DNA from: a bacterium
GTDB taxonomy: Bacteria > Krumholzibacteriota > Krumholzibacteriia > LZORAL124-64-63
Assembly (NCBI GenBank): GCA_016703265.1
Contig: JADJCK010000004.1
Span: 124,001-188,000 of the forward strand
Direction: 5' to 3'
Length of the DNA: 64,000 nt
Under the pieces are notes generated by a model. It was not told the DNA's origin and made no database searches. It worked only from the letters and a program-made list of their open reading frames with translations. The position numbers and the translations under genes were made by a program. Position 1 is the first letter of the stretch. The number at the start of each line of letters is the position of its first letter. Below are positions 40,652 through 48,780 of this stretch, piece after piece.

Positions 40652-41995
40652 ATGACCAGCTTCAGCCTGCGTCGCGCCGTGTTCGGCGCCGTCATGCTCA
40701 CCGGTGTCCTGCTGCTGGGTTGCGGTTGCAGTCGCGACGGCGCCAAGCCGGCCGGCAAGCCGCTGGCCTGGCTCGACGGTCGCGTGGTGCTGCCGGCCGA
40801 CACGTTTGCCGGCGAAGGCCCGGTGGGTGCCGCGCTCGACACGACCGTCAACGGGCGCCGGCTGCCGCTGGCGCAGGTGCCGGTGCAGGGATTCAGTTCG
40901 CTGCTGCGCGACGGCGAGGAACTCATCGCCCTGCAGGACAACGGCCTCGGCACGCTGGCGAACAGCGCCGACAGCCCGCTGCGCTGGTACCGGCTGCGGC
41001 CCGATTGGGTCACGGGCGCGGTCACCGTCACCGGGACCGTCGAATTGAGCGACCCCGACCGGCTGCTGCCCTTCCCCCTGGCCGGCGACAAGCGGCTGCA
41101 CGAGGGCCGCCGCCTGTCCGGCGCCGACCTGGACCCCGAGGCCATGGTGGCGATGGACGACGGCACCTTCTGGATCGCCGACGAGTTCGGACCTTCGCTG
41201 GTGCCGGTCGACGCGCGCGGCGTGGTGCTCGACAAGCCGGCGCTGGTGCCCATGCCGGTGGCAATGCGCGCGTTCGCGCGCGGCTCGCCGTACCTGCGCA
41301 CGCCCGACCATCCCGACTTCCGCGCGCTGCGCAACGACGCCTCGCGGCGCGACCTGGCGAACCTGCCGCGCAGCGGCGGCATCGAGGGGCTGGCGCGCTC
41401 GGCCGCCGGCGACAGGCTTTACGCCGTCATCGAGAAGGGCCTGCTCGACGATCCGGACGGCACGCGGCGCCTGCTGCTGGAGTTCGACCCGGCGCGGCGC
41501 AACTTCACGGACCAGTGCTGGTTCTACCGCGCCTCGGCGGCGAACGTCTCGCTTTCATCGCTGGACAGCGACGGCACCGGCGGCCTGCTGGTGCTCGAGC
41601 GCGACCCGGGCGAAGGGCGCCAGGCGCTCATCAAGCGCGTGTATCGCGTGGTGCCGGGCCAACTGGACGAGACGGGCTACCTGGTCAAGACGCTGGTCTG
41701 CGACCTGCTCTCGATCGACGACGAACGCGGCGTTACCGATCACGAGCGCGGCGCGATCGGCCTGGGCCGCAACTTCACGCTGCCCTTCGTCACGCCCGAG
41801 TGCGTGCTGCTGCTGGACTCGTCCACCCTGCTCGTCGCCAACGACAACAACTACCCGTTCAGCGCCGGCCGCCGCGCCGGCAAGCCCGACGATAACGAGA
41901 TCGTGCGACTGCACCTGCTGACACCCCTGCAGACAGCGGGAGCGGCCGCTGTCGCGACCGCTCCCGCAGGTTCCCCTGAGGCCGCGCCTCAATAG
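40652..41995 (+). CDS. Phytase-like esterase-fold lipoprotein
   Basis: A 447-residue lipoprotein of the group annotated as esterase-like activity of phytase family, a six-bladed beta-propeller. The signal ends LLLGC with a following CGC-type Cys pair. Visible family pieces are GFSSLLRDGEELIALQDNG, LDPEAMVAMDDGTFWIADEFGPSL, SGGIEGLARSAAGDRLYAV and LLDSSTLLVANDNNYPFS. Acidic and Asn residues in these blades probably bind calcium. The substrate is unknown. The ATG at 40652 follows GGGAG; an earlier in-frame ATG would spoil the signal peptide. It ends 7 bases into the convergent gene. Confidence 0.86.
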   Translation: MTSFSLRRAVFGAVMLTGVLLLGCGCSRDGAKPAGKPLAWLDGRVVLPADTFAGEGPVGAALDTTVNGRRLPLAQVPVQGFSSLLRDGEELIALQDNGLGTLANSADSPLRWYRLRPDWVTGAVTVTGTVELSDPDRLLPFPLAGDKRLHEGRRLSGADLDPEAMVAMDDGTFWIADEFGPSLVPVDARGVVLDKPALVPMPVAMRAFARGSPYLRTPDHPDFRALRNDASRRDLANLPRSGGIEGLARSAAGDRLYAVIEKGLLDDPDGTRRLLLEFDPARRNFTDQCWFYRASAANVSLSSLDSDGTGGLLVLERDPGEGRQALIKRVYRVVPGQLDETGYLVKTLVCDLLSIDDERGVTDHERGAIGLGRNFTLPFVTPECVLLLDSSTLLVANDNNYPFSAGRRAGKPDDNEIVRLHLLTPLQTAGAAAVATAPAGSPEAAPQ

Positions 41996-42462
41996 GGCTT
42001 CGAGATCACTTCGCCGACCGAGGGATCCGAGTCGCTGGGCTTGATCTTCACCTCGGGGTTCGGCACGGCCGCGTCGAAGACCGGCTGTACCGCGACGCCG
42101 TAGGCCACCAGAACGCCGTCCTTCCAGGCGCCCGTGACGACCGCAGTCCGCCCTTCCTCGAGCACGCTCAGCGGCACGCCCTGCTCCGTCATCACGCAGT
42201 CTTCGCGCAGGGACAGCTCGGCGCCGTCAAGCTTCCAACCGGAGAACGCACCCCGGCGGAGGACACCCTGGGCGAAGGTCATCTCCGGATAGCGGTCGAA
42301 CCGCCGCGAATCACGTGATCCTTCGGGCATCTCGATGCGTGTGATGGGCGCCTTGCCGGCGCTCCGGTCCTTCTTCCTGAACACGCCGCCCTGGGCCTCG
42401 TGTCCCGGCGCGGTCGCCAGGATCAATGCGAGGAGGACGACCGGTGCGATGGTGCGTTTCAT
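41989..42462 (-). CDS. Secreted protein of the pilin operon, unknown function
   Basis: A 157-residue exported protein with signal peptide MKRTIAPVVLLALILATAPG. The mature part is basic first (GGVFRKKDRSAGKAP), then has strands such as FAQGVLRRGAFSGWKLDGAEL and VLEEGRTAVVTGAWKDGVLVAYGV, suggesting a small beta domain. No family is recognised. It is the last gene of the minor-pilin operon, 48 bases after the PilY1-like gene, so it may help pilus assembly or secretion of the tip protein. It ends 7 bases into the convergent lipoprotein gene. Confidence 0.65.
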   Translation of the reverse strand: MKRTIAPVVLLALILATAPGHEAQGGVFRKKDRSAGKAPITRIEMPEGSRDSRRFDRYPEMTFAQGVLRRGAFSGWKLDGAELSLREDCVMTEQGVPLSVLEEGRTAVVTGAWKDGVLVAYGVAVQPVFDAAVPNPEVKIKPSDSDPSVGEVISKPY

Positions 42463-42510
42463 GACTCCGCCTTTCGCCTGGCGCGACCAGCGGCCGCGCC
42501 CGCCGTCGAA

Positions 42511-45246
42511 TTACTGGACCTGGGCCGGTTCCGGCGCCGTGACGTGATCGTAGTTCTCCTGCCACGAGCGCACGTTCATCCGCTCGATGGGCGCCGCGAT
42601 GGGCGCGATCGTGATGCTGGCGTCGCTGGACTGCACCACGACGGTGCCCGAAGCCAGGTCCACCACCGGGTGCGATGCCACGCCGCCGCCCAGCTCGGTC
42701 TCGCGGTCCGACGGCGATTCCTGGTCCTCGGTCTGGCCGCCGTCGTCGTACTTCATCTGGTACAGGTAGGACGTGCCGCCGGCCACGCAGGTCTCCTCGG
42801 CCGGCGCGAACGCGGTGAAGATCACGGTCTTGGCGACGACGACCGCCTGTTCCACCACGCGCAGGCCGTCGGCCGAGCGCAGCGAGTAGTACCACCCGTC
42901 GGCGCCGCCCATGTCGTGGACCGTCGAGGTCTGGTTCACCAGGTCGCTCTTGTTCACCGTGGAGCGGTCGTGGCGATCGATCACGCACAGGAAATCGTTC
43001 AGGTTCGTCGTGCGCAGGTCATCCGGCGTCAGGTAGGCGCCGGTGCCGACGTAGACATAGACCGTGCCATTGAGACCGTACGCCGTCGTCACGTCAGCCG
43101 TGATCTCCTGCGTGCCGTTGTAGAGCTCCGTGTGCGACCAGGAGTCGGGGTCGGCCGAACCATTCGTTTCGAAGCGATGGATCTCGCCCAGCATGTCGGC
43201 CACATAGACCAGGTCCGTGCTGTCATCCAGGTCCAGGTCGATCGCCGCGGGGCGGCTGGCCTTGTTCCGTGGCGCCGCGGGGTTCGAGCTCAAGAGGACC
43301 GAACCCAGGAGTTCGCCGTCCTCCACCGCGTACCCGTACATCGACGCCGCGCACGTAGTGCTGTCCAGGCCGCTGCTGACCAGGGCCACGGCTTCGCCGC
43401 CGATCGAGGTGATCTCGACATCCGAATTGAAGCGCATGCCGTCCGGCAGGCGCGTCTGCCACAGGAACTCGGGGCTCAGCGGACGCGTCACGTCCAGCGC
43501 GAAGATGCTGTCGCCGCCCTCGCGCCCGCCCGACAGAAGCACCGTCCTCCAGGTGCCGTTCAGCATCACGTCGCCGACGCTGACGGTCTGGTCCAGCGAA
43601 TACTTGTGGCAGTAGTTGCTGTCAGCCATGATCTCGAAGGCCGGCAGGGCGAACTCCGGCACGAAGGCCCACTCCTCGCGCCCGCTGGCCGCGTCGAACG
43701 CATGCAGCATACCGTCGTTGGCGCCCACATAGACCATGCGCTGACGGGCCTCGTAGGTTTCGTAGAACTCGAGATAGCTCTCCGACATCACGAAGTCCGC
43801 CGGCGGTCCCACCACCACGGGCGTGGAGTGGACGATGGGGCCCAGGATCCAGCCGTCGCGGCTGCGGAGCCCGGTTACGACCTCACCGCGGCCCCAGTTG
43901 ATCAGGTCGGCCGCGACCACGTCATCGGCGGCGCCGAGCGCCGACGCCAGGTTCGAGGCGTTGCCGGCCGTGAAATCGAACTCGTGATCGCTGACCACGG
44001 TGAAGATCGACCGGTCGCCCGGCGACCTCGCCGCAAGCAACTGACCAGCCTCCCACAGCGGAGCGTCGCCGTCCGCGTAGGGCAGTTCGTAGCATTCCAG
44101 GTAGCCGGTCCAGTCCACGGGCATGAACTTGCCGCGGTACAGCTTGTCGTCGGTGCCGCGCTCGGTCGAAACGACGGCCACGGCCGAACCCGAGGAGATG
44201 CGCCGCATGATGTCCTGGAGCGCGAACTCGATGCTCAGGAACAGGTCCACCGCGTTCGTCGCCGAGAAGTACAGGCCATGGCCGTCCGTCGCGGTCTCCG
44301 ACAGCAGCGCGCCGTCGACGTTGAACCCGATCGTGTAGGTGTTGACCGTCTGCACGCCTTCCATGTCGGTGCGCAGGTCGGTGTTGGCCATGTAGTAGGC
44401 GATGTCGTCGATGTAGTCCGTGCAGTCGTACGAGTCCGGGTACGGAGCGCCCAGGGTCGTACAGGTGGTCGGATCATCCGTATCGCCGTCGGCGTTGCGC
44501 AGGTAGTTGCTCACGTCGAGGTCCATGGTCGGCAGACCGTCGGTGACCACCAGCACGAAGTTCGTCTGGCACGGACTGGTGATGGGCGCACGGTCATCGG
44601 TCCGCTTGAAGTAGTCGAGGATGTCCTCCATGGTCTCACCCAGCGGCGTCCAGGCGTCGGCCCGGATACCCGCGATGCGCGAGGTCAGCGTCGCCGCATC
44701 AGCGCCGCAATCGGCCACGATGGTGCCGCCGCTGCCGCCGTTGAAGACGGTCAGTCCGAAATCAAGGCCTGAGGACCGATTGACGATCTGCGTCAGCACG
44801 TTCTGCAGGGCCATGATGCGCGTGACGAGCGGAATCGTCGTCCTCTGCGCCACGGTCGCGTGGAAGAACAGCCAGTTCAGGTAGTTGCCGCTATAGTCGG
44901 CCGACTCGCCGTTGGCGGAGGTGACCAGGTACACGCTGGGCGTGCTGGGCCAGTACTTGTTGAAGCTTCGCGGCGTCTTGTTGCCCGAGGTACTCACCGA
45001 ATAGGTCGAGGTGCGGGTGAAGTTGCCGCTCCAGGCCGTACTCGCGTTGTACGCCGTGCTGTAGACGATCTCGTTCATCGATCCCGAGTTGTCCGCCAGG
45101 ATCATCACCGAGGCGCCGGCCGATCCCTGTTGCACGAACAGCGGAACCTCGCAGGTCTGCGCCGGGGCGAGCGCCGGCAGCAGCATCATGAACGAAGCCA
45201 GCAGGAGTACCGCCGGTGCGTTCGGGTGACTGTCGTTCGCCTTCAT
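42511..45246 (-). CDS. PilY1-like pilus tip protein
   Basis: A 911-residue exported protein. After the signal peptide (ending LAPAQ) comes a von Willebrand A domain with the MIDAS motif DNSGS at residues 52-56, matching segments WTPLGETMEDILDYFKR and LVVTDGLPTMD. The C-terminal half is a PilY1-type beta-propeller: RMVYVGANDGMLHAFDAASGREEWAFVP, LLSGGREGGDSIFALDVT, and LDLDDSTDLVYVADMLGEIHRF with an Asp-rich calcium loop. In type IV pili such proteins sit at the tip and mediate adhesion and assembly. It follows the pilX-like gene, as in other pilus operons. Confidence 0.9.
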   Translation of the reverse strand: MKANDSHPNAPAVLLLASFMMLLPALAPAQTCEVPLFVQQGSAGASVMILADNSGSMNEIVYSTAYNASTAWSGNFTRTSTYSVSTSGNKTPRSFNKYWPSTPSVYLVTSANGESADYSGNYLNWLFFHATVAQRTTIPLVTRIMALQNVLTQIVNRSSGLDFGLTVFNGGSGGTIVADCGADAATLTSRIAGIRADAWTPLGETMEDILDYFKRTDDRAPITSPCQTNFVLVVTDGLPTMDLDVSNYLRNADGDTDDPTTCTTLGAPYPDSYDCTDYIDDIAYYMANTDLRTDMEGVQTVNTYTIGFNVDGALLSETATDGHGLYFSATNAVDLFLSIEFALQDIMRRISSGSAVAVVSTERGTDDKLYRGKFMPVDWTGYLECYELPYADGDAPLWEAGQLLAARSPGDRSIFTVVSDHEFDFTAGNASNLASALGAADDVVAADLINWGRGEVVTGLRSRDGWILGPIVHSTPVVVGPPADFVMSESYLEFYETYEARQRMVYVGANDGMLHAFDAASGREEWAFVPEFALPAFEIMADSNYCHKYSLDQTVSVGDVMLNGTWRTVLLSGGREGGDSIFALDVTRPLSPEFLWQTRLPDGMRFNSDVEITSIGGEAVALVSSGLDSTTCAASMYGYAVEDGELLGSVLLSSNPAAPRNKASRPAAIDLDLDDSTDLVYVADMLGEIHRFETNGSADPDSWSHTELYNGTQEITADVTTAYGLNGTVYVYVGTGAYLTPDDLRTTNLNDFLCVIDRHDRSTVNKSDLVNQTSTVHDMGGADGWYYSLRSADGLRVVEQAVVVAKTVIFTAFAPAEETCVAGGTSYLYQMKYDDGGQTEDQESPSDRETELGGGVASHPVVDLASGTVVVQSSDASITIAPIAAPIERMNVRSWQENYDHVTAPEPAQVQ

Positions 45247-45345
45247 GATCGCTTCCTTTGCCGGCGCACCGGACTTGTTCATTTCCCCCGGACGATTTCC
45301 CTCACTCCGAAACACTCTTCCCTGCGCAGGGACACCGGCCATCGA

Positions 45346-45813
45346 CTACCGGTAGCCCTTCTTGTACAGTCGCGCGACAACGACGGCGACGCCGCTCTGG
45401 CCGGAACGACCGGCCTCTCCCAGCGCGGCGATGCGGTAGTCGTAGTCGAAATAGTCATCGCCCCATCCGGGTCGGATCTCCCGACCGTCGAACGCGGCGT
45501 CGAAACTGTAGGTCTGGGTTCCTTCGATCGCGGTTTCATCCACGCTGTGGGTTCGCATGGGCGGCGACTCCGAGTTGCGGATGAAGTTGATGCCCGCCTC
45601 GCTGCCGGCGTCGGCCGCGAACACCGAGCGCACGTGCAGCGCCTCGGCAACGGTCGTCTTCTTCTCTGACGAGGCCAGCCACGTTGCGCCGACAGCCAGA
45701 ACGCTCAGCACCAGCACCACCAGCAGGGCGGTGACCATGGCAAAGCCCTCGCGGTCGACGCGCACGGTTCCGGCGCTCCGGCTCTGGGTATCGGTGGTCA
45801 TCTGGTTCTTCAT
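45346..45813 (-). CDS. PilX-like minor pilin-associated protein
   Basis: A 155-residue protein resembling PilX. It has one membrane helix after a basic N-terminus, GFAMVTALLVVLVLSVLAVGATWLASSE, with the GFAM-type start of PilX N-terminal domains. Later come AALHVRSVFAADAG-like and EAGINFIRNSE segments typical of the helix following the membrane anchor. It would be processed by prepilin peptidase and form part of the priming complex for pilus assembly. The ATG at 45813 follows GGGAGC; a start nine codons upstream overlaps the preceding gene. Confidence 0.82.
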   Translation of the reverse strand: MKNQMTTDTQSRSAGTVRVDREGFAMVTALLVVLVLSVLAVGATWLASSEKKTTVAEALHVRSVFAADAGSEAGINFIRNSESPPMRTHSVDETAIEGTQTYSFDAAFDGREIRPGWGDDYFDYDYRIAALGEAGRSGQSGVAVVVARLYKKGYR

Positions 45814-45836
45814 CACATGCTCCCGGACAGGGCGTG

Positions 45837-46424
45837 TCAATTGTTGCGCACCACGATGCGCGTGCTGTAGTCCACCGGCTCGTGCTTGTCCGTCTCTCCC
45901 GACATCGTCAAGGTGACCGCGCGGATGGCCGAGCGGTCGGTCGCGTTCAGCGGGAACGCTGTCAGCAGGTTGCCGTCTTCGTCGAAGTAGTCGAACGTCA
46001 CGTTGGCCAGGTCCCGCAGGATCACGACGGGGCCACCGCCGATGTCGCGCGAAAGCGTGCCGGCGCCTGCGTCGAACGCGTAGGTGACGTCCTCGTCCGG
46101 AGCGTTGTCGGTCACGTCGGCGTCGCCGTTCAGGTCCATCCGGAAACGAACCTGCGTCGCCGAAGCGGTCGAGAAGCGCTCGAAGCCCGCGTCCTCCGGG
46201 TCGCAGCCGGCCGAGCGCACCTCGCGCGTGACCAGCGACATCACCGCGCGCAGACCCTGCTGGTACTGGGCCTTCTGCCGCGTGGCCGTATAGCTGCGCC
46301 TGGATTCCGTCAGGAAGCCGAAGACCACAGCGATGACCACGCCGAAGATGACCAGCGAGATCATCAGCTCGACCAGCGTCATGCCGGAGCGTCCACGCAC
46401 GTGGTGTTCCTTTTCGATGTTCAT
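45837..46424 (-). CDS. PilW-like minor pilin
   Basis: A 195-residue prepilin-like protein. The cleavage motif is SGMTLVELMISLVIFGVVIA near residues 14-33, with Gly before Met and Glu at position five. The soluble part contains YQQGLRAVMSLVTREVRSAGCDP, which identifies PilW-type proteins, and a later acidic calcium-like stretch MDLNGDADVTDNAPDED. It belongs to the five-gene set of minor pilins and PilY1. Start ATG at 46424 has a GGGAGAAGG site. Confidence 0.88.
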   Translation of the reverse strand: MNIEKEHHVRGRSGMTLVELMISLVIFGVVIAVVFGFLTESRRSYTATRQKAQYQQGLRAVMSLVTREVRSAGCDPEDAGFERFSTASATQVRFRMDLNGDADVTDNAPDEDVTYAFDAGAGTLSRDIGGGPVVILRDLANVTFDYFDEDGNLLTAFPLNATDRSAIRAVTLTMSGETDKHEPVDYSTRIVVRNN

Positions 46425-46446
46425 GCCTTCTCCCTCGTCCGCGCGG

Positions 46447-46836
46447 CTAGCGCATCGAGACCAGGCCCGAGATTGTCATCGTTTCGATGTCGGCCTTGTT
46501 CCGCCACGTCGTCGTCACCGTCACGCGGTCGAGTCCGAAGCCGACGTTGTTGACCTGCGCCACCCAGGTCACCGGTCCTACCTGGCCGTTCTCGCCGACG
46601 ATGTTCCCGAAGCCGAGCGCCTTGATGCGCTCGAGCTGCGATTGCGCCACCGCGATCGCCTGGGTGTGGTGGTCGGCCTCGGTGACTTCCTGTCGCGCGC
46701 GATGCTGGATCAGGGCGATGGGCAGCACGCCCACCGTCAGGATCATCAGGACCATCAGGATCTCGACCAGCGAGAAGCCGTCGCGGGCGACCTTCGCCGC
46801 CGGCATCCGGCTCAACTGCCAAAGCTTGCGCAACAT
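46447..46836 (-). CDS. PilV-like minor pilin
   Basis: A 129-residue prepilin. It has a 17-residue basic leader, then the cleavage motif DGFSLVEILMVLMILTVGVL with Glu at position five. The following helix QAIAVAQSQLERIKALGF is the usual PilV pattern. A short beta part ends TVTTTWRNKADIETMTISG. It starts 3 bases after the stop of the FimT/GspH-like gene, so the two are coupled. Confidence 0.86.
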   Translation of the reverse strand: MLRKLWQLSRMPAAKVARDGFSLVEILMVLMILTVGVLPIALIQHRARQEVTEADHHTQAIAVAQSQLERIKALGFGNIVGENGQVGPVTWVAQVNNVGFGLDRVTVTTTWRNKADIETMTISGLVSMR

Positions 46837-46839
46837 GGT

Positions 46840-47256
46840 TCAGTTCACCTCCACCAGGCCGGTGGGCAGTACCGAGATCTGCCTGGTGCCGGCGTGGTTG
46901 GTCAGCGTGAAGACGACAGGATCGGCCATCCCCCAGGGGAAGAAGTCCGCCGTCTGCGCCGTGGCGAGGCCCAGTCCCGCGCCGAAGTTGCTGTCGCGGA
47001 TCACGACGCCCGACACCGGGTTGGTCAGCGTGTAGCCCGTCTCGGTGGTCGAGAAGCGCAGGATCTGGGAGTTCGAGACCGACAGCGACCGTGCGTATTG
47101 CAGGTCGGCGACCATGCGATCCGCCTGCGTGGCCAGCTTGTTCGAAGCCAGGTAGCGGAAGAACGGCGGAGCCGACATGGCCGCCAGCACGCCCACGAGC
47201 GAAATGACGAGCATCATCTCGACGAGCGTAAATCCTTGTCGCTGTTCGCGTTTCAT
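46840..47256 (-). CDS. FimT/GspH-like minor pilin
   Basis: A 138-residue prepilin with a short leader MKREQRQ and the motif GFTLVEMMLVISLVGVLAAM, Glu at position five. The soluble part follows the FimT/GspH pattern (ADRMVADLQYARSLSVSNSQ, FTLTNHAGTRQISVLPTGLVEV). FimT-like proteins are minor pilins and can bind DNA during uptake; that role is not shown here. It is the first gene of the operon, with the ATG at 47256 following GGAAGGG and a sigma54-like promoter about 110 bases upstream. Confidence 0.88.
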   Translation of the reverse strand: MKREQRQGFTLVEMMLVISLVGVLAAMSAPPFFRYLASNKLATQADRMVADLQYARSLSVSNSQILRFSTTETGYTLTNPVSGVVIRDSNFGAGLGLATAQTADFFPWGMADPVVFTLTNHAGTRQISVLPTGLVEVN

Positions 47257-47374
47257 ATATACGCCCTTCCCTCGCGGGATTCCCGCCGATACCGGAACAA
47301 CCCACCGTGTGCCCACGGCAGAGGCTTCCCCCGAACCTCTATCGGCCGGATCTTGCGAATCCTCAGCAATTTTC

Positions 47375-47390
47375 TGCAAGGGGTGTGCCC
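47375..47390 (-). promoter_or_regulatory. Sigma54-type promoter of the minor-pilin operon
   Basis: On the minus strand the sequence GGGCACACCCCTTGCA matches the -24/-12 class: GG and GC are separated by exactly 10 bases, with GGCAC and TTGCA as in the consensus. The transcript would start near 47364, leaving a leader of about 108 bases before the fimT-like ATG. Pilin genes in other bacteria are often RpoN-dependent through PilR. Confidence 0.6.
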
Positions 47391-47424
47391 CGATCCGGGG
47401 CCACTGGCGGGCAGGCGGATATCT

Positions 47425-48762
47425 TTAGTCTTCGATCAGGACGGCGCCCTCACGCGAAACCAGGCGATTCAGTTCGATGGTCGACAGGCGCAGGGTGGCC
47501 AGGCACGAATCGCCCTCGAATACCTGCTCCAGGAGCGACTGCGTGCGGTGGAACGAACTGAGGGCCGCCAGTTGCGTGAGCGGCAGGCGCACGGTGCGAA
47601 TCATCTCGCCGCCCAGGCGCCGCTCGAGGATGGCGTCGCGCACGGCGGCGCCCCCGGCCGGGTCGGTGCCCGAGACGAACAGCGCCTCGGGGTACTGCCG
47701 GCGGTAGCGGTTGGCGAACAGCTCGGCGTCGACCAGGTCGATCTTGTTGAAGACCATCAGCGTGGGCTTGTCGAGGGTGTCGGCGGGCTTGCCCTTCGCG
47801 TCGCGCGGGGCCAGCTCCTTCAGCACCTTCTCCACCGAGGCGATCTGGTGGTCGGGATCCTCCGCGCCGGCGTCGACCACGTGCACGAGCAGGTCGGCCT
47901 CGCGCACCTCCTGCAGCGTGGCCTTGAAGCTCTCGACCAGGTTGTGCGGCAGCTTGCGGATGAAGCCCACCGTGTCGGTCAACAGGAACCGCCGCCGCTC
48001 GTCCACGTCGACGCGGCGCGTGGTCGCGTCGAGCGTGGCGAACAGCTGGTTCTTCACGTACACGTCGGCCTGCGTGATGGCGTTCATCAGCGTCGACTTG
48101 CCGGCGTTGGTGTAGCCGACCAGCGCCGCCTTGAACACGTCCTCGCGCGAGGCGGTCTGGGTGCGCCGCGTCGACTCGATTTCCTTCAGCTCGGTGCGCA
48201 GCTGCGCGATGCGCCGCCCCAGCAGCCGGCGGTCCGTCTCCAGCTGCGTCTCGCCCGGGCCGCGCGTGCCGATGCCGCCGGCCTGCCGCTCCAGGTGCGA
48301 CCACAGCCGGGTCAGGCGCGGCAGCAGGTATTGCAGCTGCGCCAGCTCGACCTGCAGGCGCGACTGCCGCGTGCTGGCGTGCTTGGCGAAGATGTCGAGG
48401 ATGAGCTCGGTGCGGTCGAGGATGTTGACCTCGAGGTGCTTCTCGAGGTTGCGCCCCTGCGCCGGCGAAAGGTCGTTGTCGAAGATGACCAGCGTGGCCT
48501 CGCGCTCGACCACCATCTCCTTCAGCTCGGCCAGCTTGCCCGAGCCCACGAACGTGGCCGACTCCGGCTTGGGCCGCGTCTGCTCGATGCGCCCCACCAC
48601 ATCGGCGCCGGCCGTGTCGGCCAGCTGCGCCAGCTCGGGCAGGTCGGCCTGGCCGCCCTTGCCGCCCAGCCAGGCGTCCGGCAGGTTGACCCCGACGATG
48701 ACCGCCCGCTCGCGCGGCCGTTCGGTGCTGAATCCGGCCTGTTCGTCTTGACGTGTTCCCAT
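47425..48762 (-). CDS. hflX: Ribosome-associated GTPase HflX
   Basis: A 445-residue GTPase. The N-terminal HflX domain includes FVGSGKLAELKEMV and LVIFDNDLSPAQGRNLE. The G domain has the P-loop at residues 216-224 (GYTNAGKST), DTVGFIRKLPH, and NKIDLVD. The glycine-rich linker GIGTRGPGETQLETDRR is the HflX signature. HflX splits stalled 70S ribosomes under stress. It starts 18 bases after the ABC-F gene, so the two form an operon. Confidence 0.95.
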   Translation of the reverse strand: MGTRQDEQAGFSTERPRERAVIVGVNLPDAWLGGKGGQADLPELAQLADTAGADVVGRIEQTRPKPESATFVGSGKLAELKEMVVEREATLVIFDNDLSPAQGRNLEKHLEVNILDRTELILDIFAKHASTRQSRLQVELAQLQYLLPRLTRLWSHLERQAGGIGTRGPGETQLETDRRLLGRRIAQLRTELKEIESTRRTQTASREDVFKAALVGYTNAGKSTLMNAITQADVYVKNQLFATLDATTRRVDVDERRRFLLTDTVGFIRKLPHNLVESFKATLQEVREADLLVHVVDAGAEDPDHQIASVEKVLKELAPRDAKGKPADTLDKPTLMVFNKIDLVDAELFANRYRRQYPEALFVSGTDPAGGAAVRDAILERRLGGEMIRTVRLPLTQLAALSSFHRTQSLLEQVFEGDSCLATLRLSTIELNRLVSREGAVLIED

Positions 48763-48780
48763 AGCTGTCCGCGATCCTTC

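Noticed and set aside
42400..44772. Long forward frame over the PilY1-like gene
   Set aside because: Shadow of the leftward gene; the residues are mostly Arg, His, Val and Gly without a motif.
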